Position numbers and translations under genes: made by a program
Part shown: positions 1 through 9,000 of the stretch, piece after piece
Position numbering within the stretch: position 1 is the first letter of the stretch
Layout of the letters: each line of letters opens with the position of its first letter
The notes under the pieces: model-generated
Told to the model about the DNA's origin: nothing
Databases searched by the model: none
The model's input: the letters and a program-made list of their open reading frames with translations, nothing else
NCBI RefSeq assembly: GCF_013114545.1
Contig: NZ_VTXI01000002.1
Span: 62,001 to 126,000, forward strand
DNA length: 64,000 nucleotides
Source of the DNA: Vibrio sp. RE86
GTDB taxonomy: Bacteria; Pseudomonadota; Gammaproteobacteria; Enterobacterales; Vibrionaceae
Direction: 5' to 3'

Positions 1-460
1 TACGAGGCTTGACCACCAGTGCGCGCGCCAATGCCACTCGTTGTCTTTGACCGCCGGAGAGTTGGTGCGGGTAGTGCTTCTCTTTGCCTGTAAGATCAAC
101 CAACTCAATGACTTTTGCCACTTCTCGTTGTATCTCGTCAGCACTGAGCTTCTTCATCTTGAGCCCAAAGGCGATGTTGCCTTCAACCGTCATGTTAGGA
201 AACAGCGCGTAAGATTGAAACACCATGCCAATGCCGCGCTCTTGAGGGGTAAGGTGAGTTATCTCTTCCCCGTTGACCCAAATCTCGCCGCCATCGACAG
301 GGTTTAACCCTGCAAGGCTTCGCAGTAGCGTTGATTTACCGCAGCCACTTGGGCCGAGTAGTGTGATGAACTCACCTTTCTCGATAGAAAATTGAATATC
401 TTCAAATACGGTGTTGCTGCCAAAATGTTTAGTTAGATTAGTTGCAGTTACGTAGCTCAT
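1..460 (-). CDS. ABC transporter ATP-binding protein (partial, 3' end outside window)
   Basis: This is the ATPase subunit of an importer, cut by the window edge after about 153 residues. The visible part has a Walker A motif (GPSGCGKST, residues 36-44), a Q-loop (FQSYALFP, about residue 84) and the signature LSGGQRQR, all intact, so it should be active. It belongs to the family that powers iron, spermidine/putrescine and 2-aminoethylphosphonate importers. Its ATG overlaps the stop codon of the upstream permease by one base (TAATG), which indicates translational coupling. It is the last visible gene of the minus-strand operon that begins with the binding protein at 4080. The substrate cannot be read from the ATPase itself. 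Confidence 0.93.
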   Translation of the reverse strand, partial: MSYVTATNLTKHFGSNTVFEDIQFSIEKGEFITLLGPSGCGKSTLLRSLAGLNPVDGGEIWVNGEEITHLTPQERGIGMVFQSYALFPNMTVEGNIAFGLKMKKLSADEIQREVAKVIELVDLTGKEKHYPHQLSGGQRQRVALARALVVKPR

Positions 461-1245
461 TATTTGGCTCCTTGGCTAAAACGACTTGCCAGCCAAGTCA
501 GTAGAAAAATAAACAGGAAGTAGGTCATTACCAGCGCCGAGGTAAAGTGGCCGCTGGTTTGACGCATGTTGTATAGATAGATTTGCAGTGTCTCAAACCG
601 AGTACCGACCAAGATATTGGCAAACACAAACTCGCCCAGTAGGAATGAGAACGACAAGAACAGTGATGCCATTAAGCCCTTCTTCAAGTTCGGTAAGATG
701 ATCAGCAAAAACGCCTTAGTGGTGCTTGCGCCGAGCAGGTGCGCCGCATCCATCAGATCTTGGAGATTGATCGCTTCGAAATTATTGGAAATGGCTCGGT
801 ACATAAACGGCAGTGCAATGGTGAAGTAGGTACCAATTAAAATCCAAGGCGTCCCTATTAATGAGATATCACTGTCTGCGTAGAGCTGAAGTAAGCCAAC
901 CGATGAAACTACAGGAGGAACCGCAAAGGGCAGTAGGATCATGATATTCATGAGCTTGTCGAGTTTCGGGTAGTAGTAAAACACCACGAAAATCGCAGGC
1001 AGAATCAGTATTACGCTCAACGCGAGAGCAGCAATACAGATGAACAGAGATCGGCCAAACGCTTGCAAGAAACGAGGATCGGTCAATAAGCTGATGTACC
1101 AATCCAACGTGAAGCCATCAGGCAAGATGGTCGCGCCCCAGCGTGATGAAATGGAATAGACAAACGTAGCCAAGATTGGGATCAGCATGATGCCCACAAT
1201 TGAGTAGACCACGGTTTTGTGAAATCGAGTATTTACGTGTTGCAT
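460..1245 (-). CDS. ABC transporter permease (inner-membrane, second subunit)
   Basis: This 261-residue integral membrane protein has about six hydrophobic segments and the EAA-type loop that docks the ATPase (around residues 160-185, DAAHLLGASTTKAFLLIILP). That makes it a BPD-type importer permease. It pairs with the permease encoded just upstream, four bases away, and its stop overlaps the ATPase start. The family resembles PhnV and PotC/FbpB-like permeases. The GntR regulator in the locus makes a phosphonate or phosphate-ester substrate plausible, but that is inference. Confidence 0.9.
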   Translation of the reverse strand: MQHVNTRFHKTVVYSIVGIMLIPILATFVYSISSRWGATILPDGFTLDWYISLLTDPRFLQAFGRSLFICIAALALSVILILPAIFVVFYYYPKLDKLMNIMILLPFAVPPVVSSVGLLQLYADSDISLIGTPWILIGTYFTIALPFMYRAISNNFEAINLQDLMDAAHLLGASTTKAFLLIILPNLKKGLMASLFLSFSFLLGEFVFANILVGTRFETLQIYLYNMRQTSGHFTSALVMTYFLFIFLLTWLASRFSQGAK

Positions 1246-1249
1246 GTGC

Positions 1250-2158
1250 TTACTTCTTACCCGCGTAGCTTTTCGAGATTAGCCACTGGTTGATGACGGT
1301 AATAAAGGCCAAGATAGCCATCAGAATGACGGATATCGCCGCCGCAAGATTCGGTTCTAGGAACAGGTCGCCTGATACGAGGCTGGCGATTCGAATGGTA
1401 ATCACGTTGTAGTTCCCTGATGTGAGGGCATAAACGCTCGCATACGCGCCAATCGCATTGGCAACCAGAATAATGAAGGTGCCAAACAGAGCTGGAGAGA
1501 GCACTGGCAACGCGATTTTCGCCCAGTATTTAGTCGTACTTGCGCCCAGTAAAGCCGCTGCTTCTTGCCAGTCGTCTCTTAACGCGTCAAACGCAGGGTA
1601 AAGCAGCAACACCGCTAGTGGAATTTGGAAATAGATGTAAATCGCCAATAAGCCCCATTTTCCGTACAGGTCGAAATCGCCTAACAAACCGTATTGCTTG
1701 AGTAGTAGGGTGATGGCGCCATTGGTACCAAGAATAATGATGAAGGCAAACGACAGAGGTACGCCAGCAAAGTTGCTGCTCATATTGGTAAAGGCGATCA
1801 CGCCATCACGAATTTTAGAATCAACGCGACGCAGAGATGAAACAAGTAAGGTGGCGATCATGAGTCCAAACAAGCTTGACCAAACAGAGAGCCATAAACT
1901 GTTGCTAAAGGCTTGCATCATAAAGGCGGAATCGAGCACTTCCACGTAGTTGTCTAGCGCGAACTCGTCGTCATAAATGAAACTGTTGATCAGTACCCAA
2001 ACCATTGGGGCAAGCTGAAATAGGTAGAAGAACAGGGCAAATGGAGCAAGCCATAACGCAGGCTTAAGCCGTTTCCAGTAGCGCGCTTTGGGTCTTGCTG
2101 AAGACGCTTTTTTTGCCGCTGAATGGCTTGAGTTTGGGGTGATTACAGAACTGCTCAT
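1250..2158 (-). CDS. ABC transporter permease (inner-membrane, first subunit)
   Basis: This 302-residue BPD-type importer permease starts with a basic, Ala/Ser-rich cytoplasmic segment (residues 1-32), followed by about six membrane spans. The EAA loop lies around residues 198-217 (EAAALLGASTTKYWAKIALP) and is closely related to the loop in the partner permease, so the two probably form the heterodimeric channel. Its start overlaps the stop of the preceding phosphatase-like gene by four bases (ATGA-type), so translation is coupled. Confidence 0.9.
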   Translation of the reverse strand: MSSSVITPNSSHSAAKKASSARPKARYWKRLKPALWLAPFALFFYLFQLAPMVWVLINSFIYDDEFALDNYVEVLDSAFMMQAFSNSLWLSVWSSLFGLMIATLLVSSLRRVDSKIRDGVIAFTNMSSNFAGVPLSFAFIIILGTNGAITLLLKQYGLLGDFDLYGKWGLLAIYIYFQIPLAVLLLYPAFDALRDDWQEAAALLGASTTKYWAKIALPVLSPALFGTFIILVANAIGAYASVYALTSGNYNVITIRIASLVSGDLFLEPNLAAAISVILMAILAFITVINQWLISKSYAGKK

Positions 2159-2979
2159 AAGGCTAACAATTCCTGAGTATAAGATTTAGTGTGGTCGAGG
2201 TTTAAGAGCTGGCAAACAACGCCGCAAAGGTCAGTTTGTTTGATTTGACACTCTTGGTGGGTGAACCGATCGCCAATGACAAACAGAGGGACTTCTCGCT
2301 CTTCAGGCAAAATACCCCCATGAGAAAGGTCGTTGTTCATACCGTGATCGCTTGTCACAATGATTTGGTAACCATCGTTAACCCACTGCTCAATGTAGTT
2401 AGACAAAATAATGTCAGCGCCACGGGCACAATTGCGATATTGGCGCGAGTCTAAACCGTGCTTGTGGCCCATATCATCAATGTTCATTGGATGAATCAGT
2501 AAGAAGTCTGGCTGATGAGTACGGCGCAAATGCTCTGCATCGAGAAAGAGCGCTTCGTCGGGATAGTGGTCCCAGTGATAGAAACAGCCGTGCTGAATAT
2601 TGAGTGTCTCATCGTCGGTGAAGCGGTCACGGACAGGGTCAAAAGGGGCTCGATTATACAGCTCACTTACCCAGTGATAGGCTGCTGCTGCCGTTGTCTT
2701 ACCTTGGTTTTTCGCCAAGCTAAAGATCGACTCATGATGGGATAAGCGCACGATCTGGTTATTGACGATACCGCTTTCGACAGGGCGAACACCCGTTAAG
2801 ATGCACTCATAAAGAGGACGCGACATAGAAGGCAGTTCCGATTGGACTGGATAAAGGGTCGCGCGCATCGCTTTGTTCGAATGGCTTTGTTCTAGTAGAC
2901 CGTTTAGGTAGCCCATGCAATCACGGGCTACCTGATAGTTCAGTCCATCTAGAACAACAAGGATGACCTTATTGCTCAT
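2155..2979 (-). CDS. Alkaline phosphatase superfamily hydrolase (phosphodiesterase/nucleotide pyrophosphatase-like)
   Basis: This 274-residue protein has the metal-binding pattern of the superfamily. An N-terminal LDG aspartate (residues 9-11) is followed by a PSMSR segment where the nucleophile should sit (about residue 51), then TGVRP, then DDMGHKHG and SDHGM toward the C-terminus. There is no signal peptide, so it should act in the cytoplasm, unlike classical alkaline phosphatases. It sits between the binding protein and permease genes of an import operon, which suggests it cleaves the imported phospho-compound. It is shorter than phosphonoacetate hydrolases (about 400 residues), so that identity is not supported. 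Substrate is unknown. Confidence 0.8.
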   Translation of the reverse strand: MSNKVILVVLDGLNYQVARDCMGYLNGLLEQSHSNKAMRATLYPVQSELPSMSRPLYECILTGVRPVESGIVNNQIVRLSHHESIFSLAKNQGKTTAAAAYHWVSELYNRAPFDPVRDRFTDDETLNIQHGCFYHWDHYPDEALFLDAEHLRRTHQPDFLLIHPMNIDDMGHKHGLDSRQYRNCARGADIILSNYIEQWVNDGYQIIVTSDHGMNNDLSHGGILPEEREVPLFVIGDRFTHQECQIKQTDLCGVVCQLLNLDHTKSYTQELLAL

Positions 2980-2991
2980 GGTGCTTCACTT

Positions 2992-4080
2992 TTACTGCTG
3001 GTGGATTAGGACGCTTTCTTGCCATTGACGTGGCAGCTTACGCGCTGATTTTTCCCATGCTGAGAAGTCAGTTACTGGGTGCACGTTGCTGTATTGGTCA
3101 TTGGCAATCAGTTTGTCTTGAATGGATTGTGGCAGCTCAACATTGGTACGGATCGGACGAGCGTAACCTTCTGCAAGGTTGATTTGGCCTTGGTCGCTAA
3201 AGATGTATTCACGAGCAAGCTTCGCCGCATTTGGGTTTTTCGCGTACTTGTTGATGATGGTGGTGTAACCTGAAATCACAGAGCCATCTTGTGGAATGTT
3301 GACACTAAAGCGCTCACGGTCGATTTTGTCGCGGTAGTTAAGGGCATTGAAATCCCACATGATTGCGACTTCCACTTCCCCTTTCTCAAGGTTGGCAATG
3401 TTTGGATCGGTAAACGATAGGCGACCTTGTTTAGCCAGTTCACCAAAGAACTTGATAGCCGGTTTTAGGTTCGCTTCGTCACCGCCGTTAGCAAAGGCTG
3501 CAGCAAGAACGGCATTGTTTGCTTGAGCAGCAACGCCAACATCACCGACCGTTACCTTGTAGTTACCTTCTAGTAAGTCTTGCCACGTTTTCGGTGCATC
3601 TTTAACAAGGTTGTTGTTTGAGATGAACGAGATAGTGCCCGTGTAAGCCAGTGCCCAGTGACCTTCTTGGTCTTTCGCCCAGTTTGGAATATCGCTCCAA
3701 GTGCTTGGTTTGTATGGCTGTGTGACGCCTTTCTTCACGGCAACGCGAGCAAATGCAAAACCAACATCACCAATGTCTGCTGTAGCGTTACGCTTTTCTG
3801 CTTCAAATTTTGCAATCTCTTGCGCAGAGCTCATGTCAGTATCTTGGTGTTTCAAGCCGTAGTTTGACGTTAAATCTGTCCAAGTATCTTTCCAGTTCGC
3901 CCAACTATCAGGCATTCCCACACTGTAAACCGCGCCTTCATTTTGCGCCGCTTTGATGAGGGATTCTAGGTCTGCATCTTTTGCCATTGCTGGCACTGAA
4001 AGGGTTGCTGCAATCATTGCAGCAGTTGGCCCCATGTGCTTTACAGAAAAAGCAGTTGAACGACTTAGCAAAGTTTTCAT
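2992..4080 (-). CDS. ABC transporter periplasmic solute-binding protein (family 1, AfuA/PhnS-like)
   Basis: This periplasmic binding protein starts with a Sec signal peptide ending near PAMAKD. A start three codons upstream (4089) is possible, but the ATG at 4080 has a better placed ribosome site. The mature part has the two-lobe pattern of family 1 extracellular binding proteins (residues IADIGDVGFAFARV and VAIMWDFNALNYRD lie in the lobes). It is the first gene of the operon and the partner of the permeases and ATPase downstream. Relatives bind Fe3+, polyamines, thiamine or 2-aminoethylphosphonate. An operator-like dyad sits directly before the ribosome site. Confidence 0.88.
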   Translation of the reverse strand: MKTLLSRSTAFSVKHMGPTAAMIAATLSVPAMAKDADLESLIKAAQNEGAVYSVGMPDSWANWKDTWTDLTSNYGLKHQDTDMSSAQEIAKFEAEKRNATADIGDVGFAFARVAVKKGVTQPYKPSTWSDIPNWAKDQEGHWALAYTGTISFISNNNLVKDAPKTWQDLLEGNYKVTVGDVGVAAQANNAVLAAAFANGGDEANLKPAIKFFGELAKQGRLSFTDPNIANLEKGEVEVAIMWDFNALNYRDKIDRERFSVNIPQDGSVISGYTTIINKYAKNPNAAKLAREYIFSDQGQINLAEGYARPIRTNVELPQSIQDKLIANDQYSNVHPVTDFSAWEKSARKLPRQWQESVLIHQQ

Positions 4081-4094
4081 TGTCTCCATCCTTC

Positions 4095-4107
4095 TGGACT
4101 AGGTCAG
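4095..4107. promoter_or_regulatory. Operator-like dyad A upstream of the binding-protein gene
   Basis: TGGACTAGGTCAG has the partial dyad TGnnCTAGnnCA. It matches the copy at 4277-4289 in 12 of 13 bases. It abuts the ribosome site of the minus-strand gene starting at 4080. Dyads centred on CTAG are typical of GntR/HutC-family operators, and the adjacent regulator belongs to that family. Confidence 0.55.
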
Positions 4108-4276
4108 TAAGTTCGATTTGTATGCTAGGCAAGGAATGTGACGATTTGGCTTTAGTTATTTGACACTTTTTATGAATTTATGTGGCGTTTATATTTCATT
4201 TGAGTAATAGGTACGCGATTGATGGGTGTCATATTCCTGTTATCTACTCGTTTTAACGTAGGGCGAAACTAACTAA

Positions 4277-4289
4277 TGGACTAGATCAG
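4277..4289. promoter_or_regulatory. Operator-like dyad B upstream of the GntR regulator gene
   Basis: TGGACTAGATCAG ends four bases before the regulator's ATG. It is the second copy of the dyad at 4095-4107. The paired arrangement suggests that the regulator controls both itself and the divergent import operon. Confidence 0.55.
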
Positions 4290-4292
4290 AAC

Positions 4293-5021
4293 ATGAGCGT
4301 CATTGCTTCTAGCCAATCAGGCACACAACTGGCAAAAATTAAAGGGAGCCTTCGACAACAAATTCACTCTCAGATCATGAAGGAGGGGCAGAAATTGCCT
4401 TCAGAAAGAGAGCTGAGTGAGCTGTTCTCGACCACGCGCATCACCATAAAAGATGCGCTGATTTCACTTGAGACAGAAGGGTTGATTTATCGGGAAGAGC
4501 GGCGTGGTTGGTACGTGTCACCTGAACGAATCTGTTACAACCCGCTCTCTCGTTCTCATTTCCATCAAATGATTCGAGAGCAACATCGGATCGCTGAAAC
4601 GACATTAGTTAATGTGCGCAGTGAAATGGCCGCAGGGGAGTTTGCCAAGGTCTTAGAGATTGACAAAATAACGCCCATTCATGTTATTGAAAGGCTGCGC
4701 TTTATTGATGGTCGAGCGGTGTTATTCGTCGAAAATGTGCTGATCTCCGAGCTTTTTGACGGGATATTGGAAGAAACCCTGACCCTATCTTTGACGGGTA
4801 TTTATCGTGAAAAGTATGGCTACGAGACCAAGCGTTCTCGATTTGATGTGATTCCCACTTCTGCCCCCGCTCATGTCGCCAAAGCGTTAAATTTGGCAGA
4901 AGGGCAACCTGTACTAAAAATCTGTCGAGTGAACTACAAGCAAGATGGAGAGCTTATGGATTGTGAATTGGAATATTGGCGACCAGATGCCGTGATGATT
5001 CGAATTGATAGTGTGGGTTAA
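4293..5021 (+). CDS. GntR/HutC-family transcriptional regulator with UTRA domain
   Basis: This 242-residue regulator has an N-terminal winged helix-turn-helix (residues about 15-75; core LPSERELSELFSTTRITIKD) and a C-terminal UTRA effector domain (about 90-235, ending in CELEYWRPDA). This architecture matches PhnR-type regulators of phosphonate uptake as well as HutC and sugar regulators. It is divergent from the ABC import operon and is the obvious candidate for its control through the two dyads between them. The ligand is probably the imported compound or a derivative. Confidence 0.9.
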   Translation: MSVIASSQSGTQLAKIKGSLRQQIHSQIMKEGQKLPSERELSELFSTTRITIKDALISLETEGLIYREERRGWYVSPERICYNPLSRSHFHQMIREQHRIAETTLVNVRSEMAAGEFAKVLEIDKITPIHVIERLRFIDGRAVLFVENVLISELFDGILEETLTLSLTGIYREKYGYETKRSRFDVIPTSAPAHVAKALNLAEGQPVLKICRVNYKQDGELMDCELEYWRPDAVMIRIDSVG

Positions 5022-5038
5022 GCCTCGAAACACTAATA

Positions 5039-5070
5039 AAAAAGCGCTAACTGGTCGGTTAGCGCTTTTA
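5039..5070. terminator. Bidirectional intrinsic terminator
   Basis: AAGCGCTAAC and GTTAGCGCTT form a 10-bp stem around a six-base loop, flanked by A and T runs on both sides. It lies between the converging GntR and RpiR regulator genes and can serve both. Confidence 0.85.
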
Positions 5071-5083
5071 AGATGAGAGGTTG

Positions 5084-5947
5084 TTAGTCACCCAGAGGCT
5101 GGCGTTCTAACCCACCGCGGTATGAGTCTAGCGCCAATTTTAGGCGACGCAGTTTGTCTCTAGAGCGGCGTTTATGGTTGACCGCTAGTGCCATCGACAG
5201 TACATCGACCAACGCCAACATGGCATAACGCGAAGCAGACGGTTTATAGATAAAGTCAGTCTCTTGGTGCTCAATCGGTAAGGTCAGATCGGCAATGTCA
5301 GACAGAGGCGTTGCTTTTGGCGTAATCGCGATGACTTTTACTCCATACTCCTTGGCAAGCTCTGCGGTTTCGAGAATCGTTGGCGTGTAGCCTGTTGCCG
5401 AAAGCATAACAATCACGTCATTGCTATCTGCGGTTGACGCAATCATTCGAGACATTAAGCCGTCGTTGTAGGCAACCACAGCATAGCCAAGGCGGAACAA
5501 GCGGTGTTGAATCTCTTGCGAAGCGATGGTGGAGCCTCCACCCATACCGATAGAGATGATTTGTCTGGCATTGTGAAGCCAATCAACTGCCGTATCGATA
5601 TCTGCTTCATTGATCAGATTACGATTGATATCGAGTGATTGCTTTATCGACTCGTAAATGCCCTGATAACCACTTTGATCTGGCGGCTCTAAGATAAAGC
5701 GTTGGCCAACGGTTAAGGTTTGAGCAAGCTTAATCTTCATATCACGAACGTTTTTACAACCGACAGCCTTAGCAAATCGAGTGATGGTCGCTTCACTGAC
5801 TTGAGCACTTTCCGCAAGTTCAGTAATACTGGCGTTCGCGGCGGTTTCTATGTCGTCCATGATCAACTTGGCGACTTTCTTTTCAGCATCTCGTAGGGCG
5901 CTGAATCGCTCTGTAATCCGCGAAATAATATCGACTTCTAAACTCAA
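5084..5947 (-). CDS. RpiR-family regulator (HTH_6 + SIS domain)
   Basis: This 287-residue regulator has an N-terminal RpiR helix-turn-helix (about residues 1-77; ESAQVSEATITRFAKAVGC is the recognition helix region) and a C-terminal SIS sugar-phosphate binding domain (about 125-265, with IISIGMGGGSTIASQE). It starts with TTG, chosen because AGGA lies seven bases upstream and no better ATG fits. It is co-directional with the adjacent PLP-enzyme gene. The likely ligand is a phosphorylated intermediate of the catabolic locus, for example KDPG, by analogy with HexR-type regulators; that is inference. Confidence 0.9.
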   Translation of the reverse strand: MSLEVDIISRITERFSALRDAEKKVAKLIMDDIETAANASITELAESAQVSEATITRFAKAVGCKNVRDMKIKLAQTLTVGQRFILEPPDQSGYQGIYESIKQSLDINRNLINEADIDTAVDWLHNARQIISIGMGGGSTIASQEIQHRLFRLGYAVVAYNDGLMSRMIASTADSNDVIVMLSATGYTPTILETAELAKEYGVKVIAITPKATPLSDIADLTLPIEHQETDFIYKPSASRYAMLALVDVLSMALAVNHKRRSRDKLRRLKLALDSYRGGLERQPLGD

Positions 5948-6044
5948 CGTTATGTCCTATTCTTGATGACGGGAGCCTTTGACATGCTCCCTATTTTTCT
6001 TCGGTTAGTATACCCCAAATGTCATGGGACTAAAGGCAGTAAGG

Positions 6045-7316
6045 TTAGAAACGAGTGTTTACCCAATGCGTTACATTGTAGTCGTCATCACATACCGCGA
6101 TGGCGCGCCACTTATCAAACGTCAAACATGGGTGTGACGTTGAAAATGCGATGACATCACCCACATTTAGCTCGCTATCAGCGTCAATTTCAATAAAGGC
6201 GTGTTGATCCATAACGGCCGTGGTGACCGCACTGGCGACACTGATGGCTTCACCATTTCGATACGCACGCTCTGGGATTGGCAGTCCAGCATCAAACGCC
6301 ACATCACGTTTGCCAATACCCGCAACCAGCTTGGTCGGTTCAGGACGAGAAATGACGTACGCCCACACCTCTAAGGACGATTGAAGATCGCCGCCAAGGT
6401 CACAAGCGGCACCTTGGTTTTTCTTGGCGCGTGCCATGACTTTGTCCTGAGCATCAAGGTAGATTCCAGTGTCATGAATCGCGTAGCAGCCTGGGCGGAT
6501 AATCGCGGTTACATCATCTAAATTAGCAAAACATTCAGACACCACGTCATACCAAGCAGAGCCTGCACCTGTCACGATCGGTTTGGTCGTGATCAGCTGA
6601 GTTTGTTCAAGGGAGCGCGCGAGCTCAAGAGTTTGAGTGAGGAAATTACGAATCATCTGCTCGGCGTCGTCACCATGGATAACCCCTTCATACACTTCGA
6701 TTCCACGTAAAGTGAGGTAAGAGTGCTGTTGGATTACTGTTGCGATTTCACGGACTTGCTCTTCGGTGCGACAACCGCAGCGGCCGCCTTCGACACCAAA
6801 TTCGATCAGAACATTGAGCTTAACCTCTTGCTGAGAGAAGAAAGCACCGAGTGCATTAACGTTCAATGCAGAGTCAACGCAGGTGTATACCTCAACGCCT
6901 TTTTCCTTAATCAGGTTGGCAACGATCGCCATGTTGGCTTTACCGACAAGCTGGTTGGCGATGATGATCTGTTTAGCGCCAGCAAGAGCCGCGACTTCTG
7001 CTTGGGCGGCTGTAGCGACTGTTAGACCCCATGCGCCATGAGCAAGTTGCTGACTGAAGAAGTCCGGCGTCATGGTCGTCTTGCCATGCGGGCACAGTTT
7101 TACGTTGTGCTCAGTTGCAAATCTTTGCATCCAATCGAGGTTATTGTTAAGGCGCGATTGTTGGATCACCGCTGCCGGTAGGCTCACTTCTTCATTAATC
7201 AAACTATAGATTTGGCGATCATCTCTTTGATAAGGCTGACCTTTTTCACCCGCTCCAGGCGTGCAAGTTACGGGATTTTGGTAGTTTGTATCACATTTTT
7301 GTTCAAAGTTATTCAT
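6045..7316 (-). CDS. PLP-dependent D-serine dehydratase-fold enzyme (candidate D-glucosaminate dehydratase)
   Basis: This 423-residue fold-III PLP enzyme has an alanine-racemase-like N-terminal barrel and a DSD1-type C-terminal domain. The PLP lysine is in CPHGKTT (K79), and the C-terminal metal-site region HPCLTFDKW is present near residue 398. The family eliminates water and ammonia from D-amino acids bearing a beta-hydroxyl, such as D-serine and D-threo-3-hydroxyaspartate. D-glucosaminate is such an acid, and its dehydration gives 2-keto-3-deoxygluconate, the substrate of the kinase encoded at 11192. The protein has about 35 extra residues before the conserved barrel, so a later start cannot be excluded. 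Confidence 0.82.
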   Translation of the reverse strand: MNNFEQKCDTNYQNPVTCTPGAGEKGQPYQRDDRQIYSLINEEVSLPAAVIQQSRLNNNLDWMQRFATEHNVKLCPHGKTTMTPDFFSQQLAHGAWGLTVATAAQAEVAALAGAKQIIIANQLVGKANMAIVANLIKEKGVEVYTCVDSALNVNALGAFFSQQEVKLNVLIEFGVEGGRCGCRTEEQVREIATVIQQHSYLTLRGIEVYEGVIHGDDAEQMIRNFLTQTLELARSLEQTQLITTKPIVTGAGSAWYDVVSECFANLDDVTAIIRPGCYAIHDTGIYLDAQDKVMARAKKNQGAACDLGGDLQSSLEVWAYVISRPEPTKLVAGIGKRDVAFDAGLPIPERAYRNGEAISVASAVTTAVMDQHAFIEIDADSELNVGDVIAFSTSHPCLTFDKWRAIAVCDDDYNVTHWVNTRF

Positions 7317-7328
7317 GGCACACTCGCG

Positions 7329-7393
7329 TCTAACATTTGTTAAGTTGTTGATTTTTATTGTTTGTTGCTATCTACATTAAATGTTGTGTTAGA
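7329..7393. promoter_or_regulatory. Divergent promoter region with an inverted repeat
   Basis: The 179-base AT-rich gap between the PLP enzyme and deacylase genes must hold the divergent promoters. TCTAACA (7329-7335) and TGTTAGA (7387-7393) form an inverted repeat about 51 bases apart. This could bind the RpiR regulator, but the arms are short and the call is weak. Confidence 0.3.
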
Positions 7394-7495
7394 AACTATC
7401 AAACAAATTGGTATTTTTTGTGTGTTTTATCACTGATTTTATTGGGCGGATTATTAATATGAACTCATGCAAACGAGAGACGAAGAAGGTGAACA

Positions 7496-8929
7496 ATGTT
7501 GTTCGACACCATTATCAAAAGTGTAGAGATATATGACGGAACGGGCGCTAAGCCATACACAGCTGATATTGCTATTCGTCAAGACAGAGTAGAACAAATC
7601 GGACAGTTAGGCGAAGTCGCCGCTGAACGTGTTATCGATGGTCAAGGATTGGCAATCGCACCAGGTTTTATTGATGTTCACACTCATGATGACACTAATG
7701 TCATTCGCTTTCCTGAGTGTTTGCCAAAGATTAGCCAAGGGGTTACGACGGTCATTGTTGGTAACTGTGGCATCAGTGCTAGCCCAGTTGTGCTAGCTGG
7801 CGATCCACCTGATCCGATGAACTTACTTGGTCAGCAACAAGATTTTAAATACCCAACCTTCGCAAGCTATGCCAAAGCAGTAGAAGAGGCTCAACCTGCT
7901 GTTAATGTGGCAGCTTTGGTGGGGCATACTGCGCTGCGCAATAACGTGATGGATGATTTACAGCGCACGGCGACGGACGATGAAATTACTCAAATGCGAT
8001 CGGCTCTGAACCAAGCGATGGAAGAGGGCGCACTGGGTCTGAGTTCAGGCTTGGCGTACGCAAGTGCGAAACAAGCGACTGCTGATGAAGTGATGCGTTT
8101 AGCTCAAGTGCTAGGCGAGCATGGCGGCATCTACACCACGCACATGCGTACAGAGTTTGAAGAGATCATCTCTGCGATGGAAGAAGCGTTTGAAACGGGG
8201 CAGTTTGCCAAAGTGCCGGTGGTGATCTCTCACCTGAAATGTGCCGGTGCAGGTAACTGGGGTCGTACTGTTGAAGTGCTTGACCTGATGGATAAAGTTT
8301 CTGAACACCAAGATGTGTCATGTGACTGCTATCCATACTCTGCAAGCTCATCGACACTGGATCTTAAACAGGTTACAGACGACTTCGACATTTTCATTAC
8401 GTGGTCAGAAGCGAAGCCTGAACACGCAGGTAAAACGTTAAAACAAATTGCGGATGAAATGAATCTGTCTTTAATGGACGCAGCCAAAGCATTGCAGCCA
8501 GCAGGTGCGGTTTACCACTGCATGGATGAGAATGACGTTAAGCGTGTTCTTAAATACAAATTGACGATGGTTGGTTCAGATGGTTTGCCAAATGACCCTC
8601 ACCCACATCCACGTTTGTGGGGCACATTCCCGAAAGTGCTTGGGCACTACTGCCGCGAAGAGAAGTTATTCCCGCTAGCAGAAGCGATTCACAAAATGAC
8701 GGGTATGTCGGCGAAACGATACAACTTGCAAGGTCGCGGTGAAATCCGTGTCGGAGCGTTTGCCGATTTAGTTTTATTTAATCCAAATACCATCAAAGAC
8801 ACGGCAACATTTGAAGATCCAATTTCAATGGCGCAGGGTATTGAATCGGTATTTGTGAATGGCGAATTATCTTATTTACAAGGTAACGTCAGCGAAAAAA
8901 GAAATGGAACATTTATTTATAGAAAATAA
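7496..8929 (+). CDS. N-acyl-D-amino-acid deacylase family amidohydrolase (candidate GlcNAc1A deacetylase)
   Basis: This 477-residue amidohydrolase has the metal pair HTH at residues 62-64, the GNCG segment that supplies the cysteine ligand in D-aminoacylases, HLKCAG, and the late GSDGLPNDPHPHP motif. D-aminoacylases release an acid from N-acyl-D-amino acids. In this setting the natural substrate would be 2-acetamido-2-deoxy-D-gluconate, giving D-glucosaminate and acetate. The ATG has AAGGTGA four bases upstream. It is the first plus-strand gene of the locus and is divergent from the PLP enzyme. Classical D-amino-acid scavenging is the alternative. Confidence 0.87.
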   Translation: MLFDTIIKSVEIYDGTGAKPYTADIAIRQDRVEQIGQLGEVAAERVIDGQGLAIAPGFIDVHTHDDTNVIRFPECLPKISQGVTTVIVGNCGISASPVVLAGDPPDPMNLLGQQQDFKYPTFASYAKAVEEAQPAVNVAALVGHTALRNNVMDDLQRTATDDEITQMRSALNQAMEEGALGLSSGLAYASAKQATADEVMRLAQVLGEHGGIYTTHMRTEFEEIISAMEEAFETGQFAKVPVVISHLKCAGAGNWGRTVEVLDLMDKVSEHQDVSCDCYPYSASSSTLDLKQVTDDFDIFITWSEAKPEHAGKTLKQIADEMNLSLMDAAKALQPAGAVYHCMDENDVKRVLKYKLTMVGSDGLPNDPHPHPRLWGTFPKVLGHYCREEKLFPLAEAIHKMTGMSAKRYNLQGRGEIRVGAFADLVLFNPNTIKDTATFEDPISMAQGIESVFVNGELSYLQGNVSEKRNGTFIYRK

Positions 8930-9000
8930 ATCGTTAAATCAATAAATATCAATTAACACATATATTAATTAAATCATTTAAGTAGTTACTGGAGAATATT

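Noticed and set aside
2155..2979. Calling the hydrolase phosphonoacetate hydrolase (PhnA)
   Set aside because: It is much shorter than that family and no other phosphonate-degrading gene is visible.
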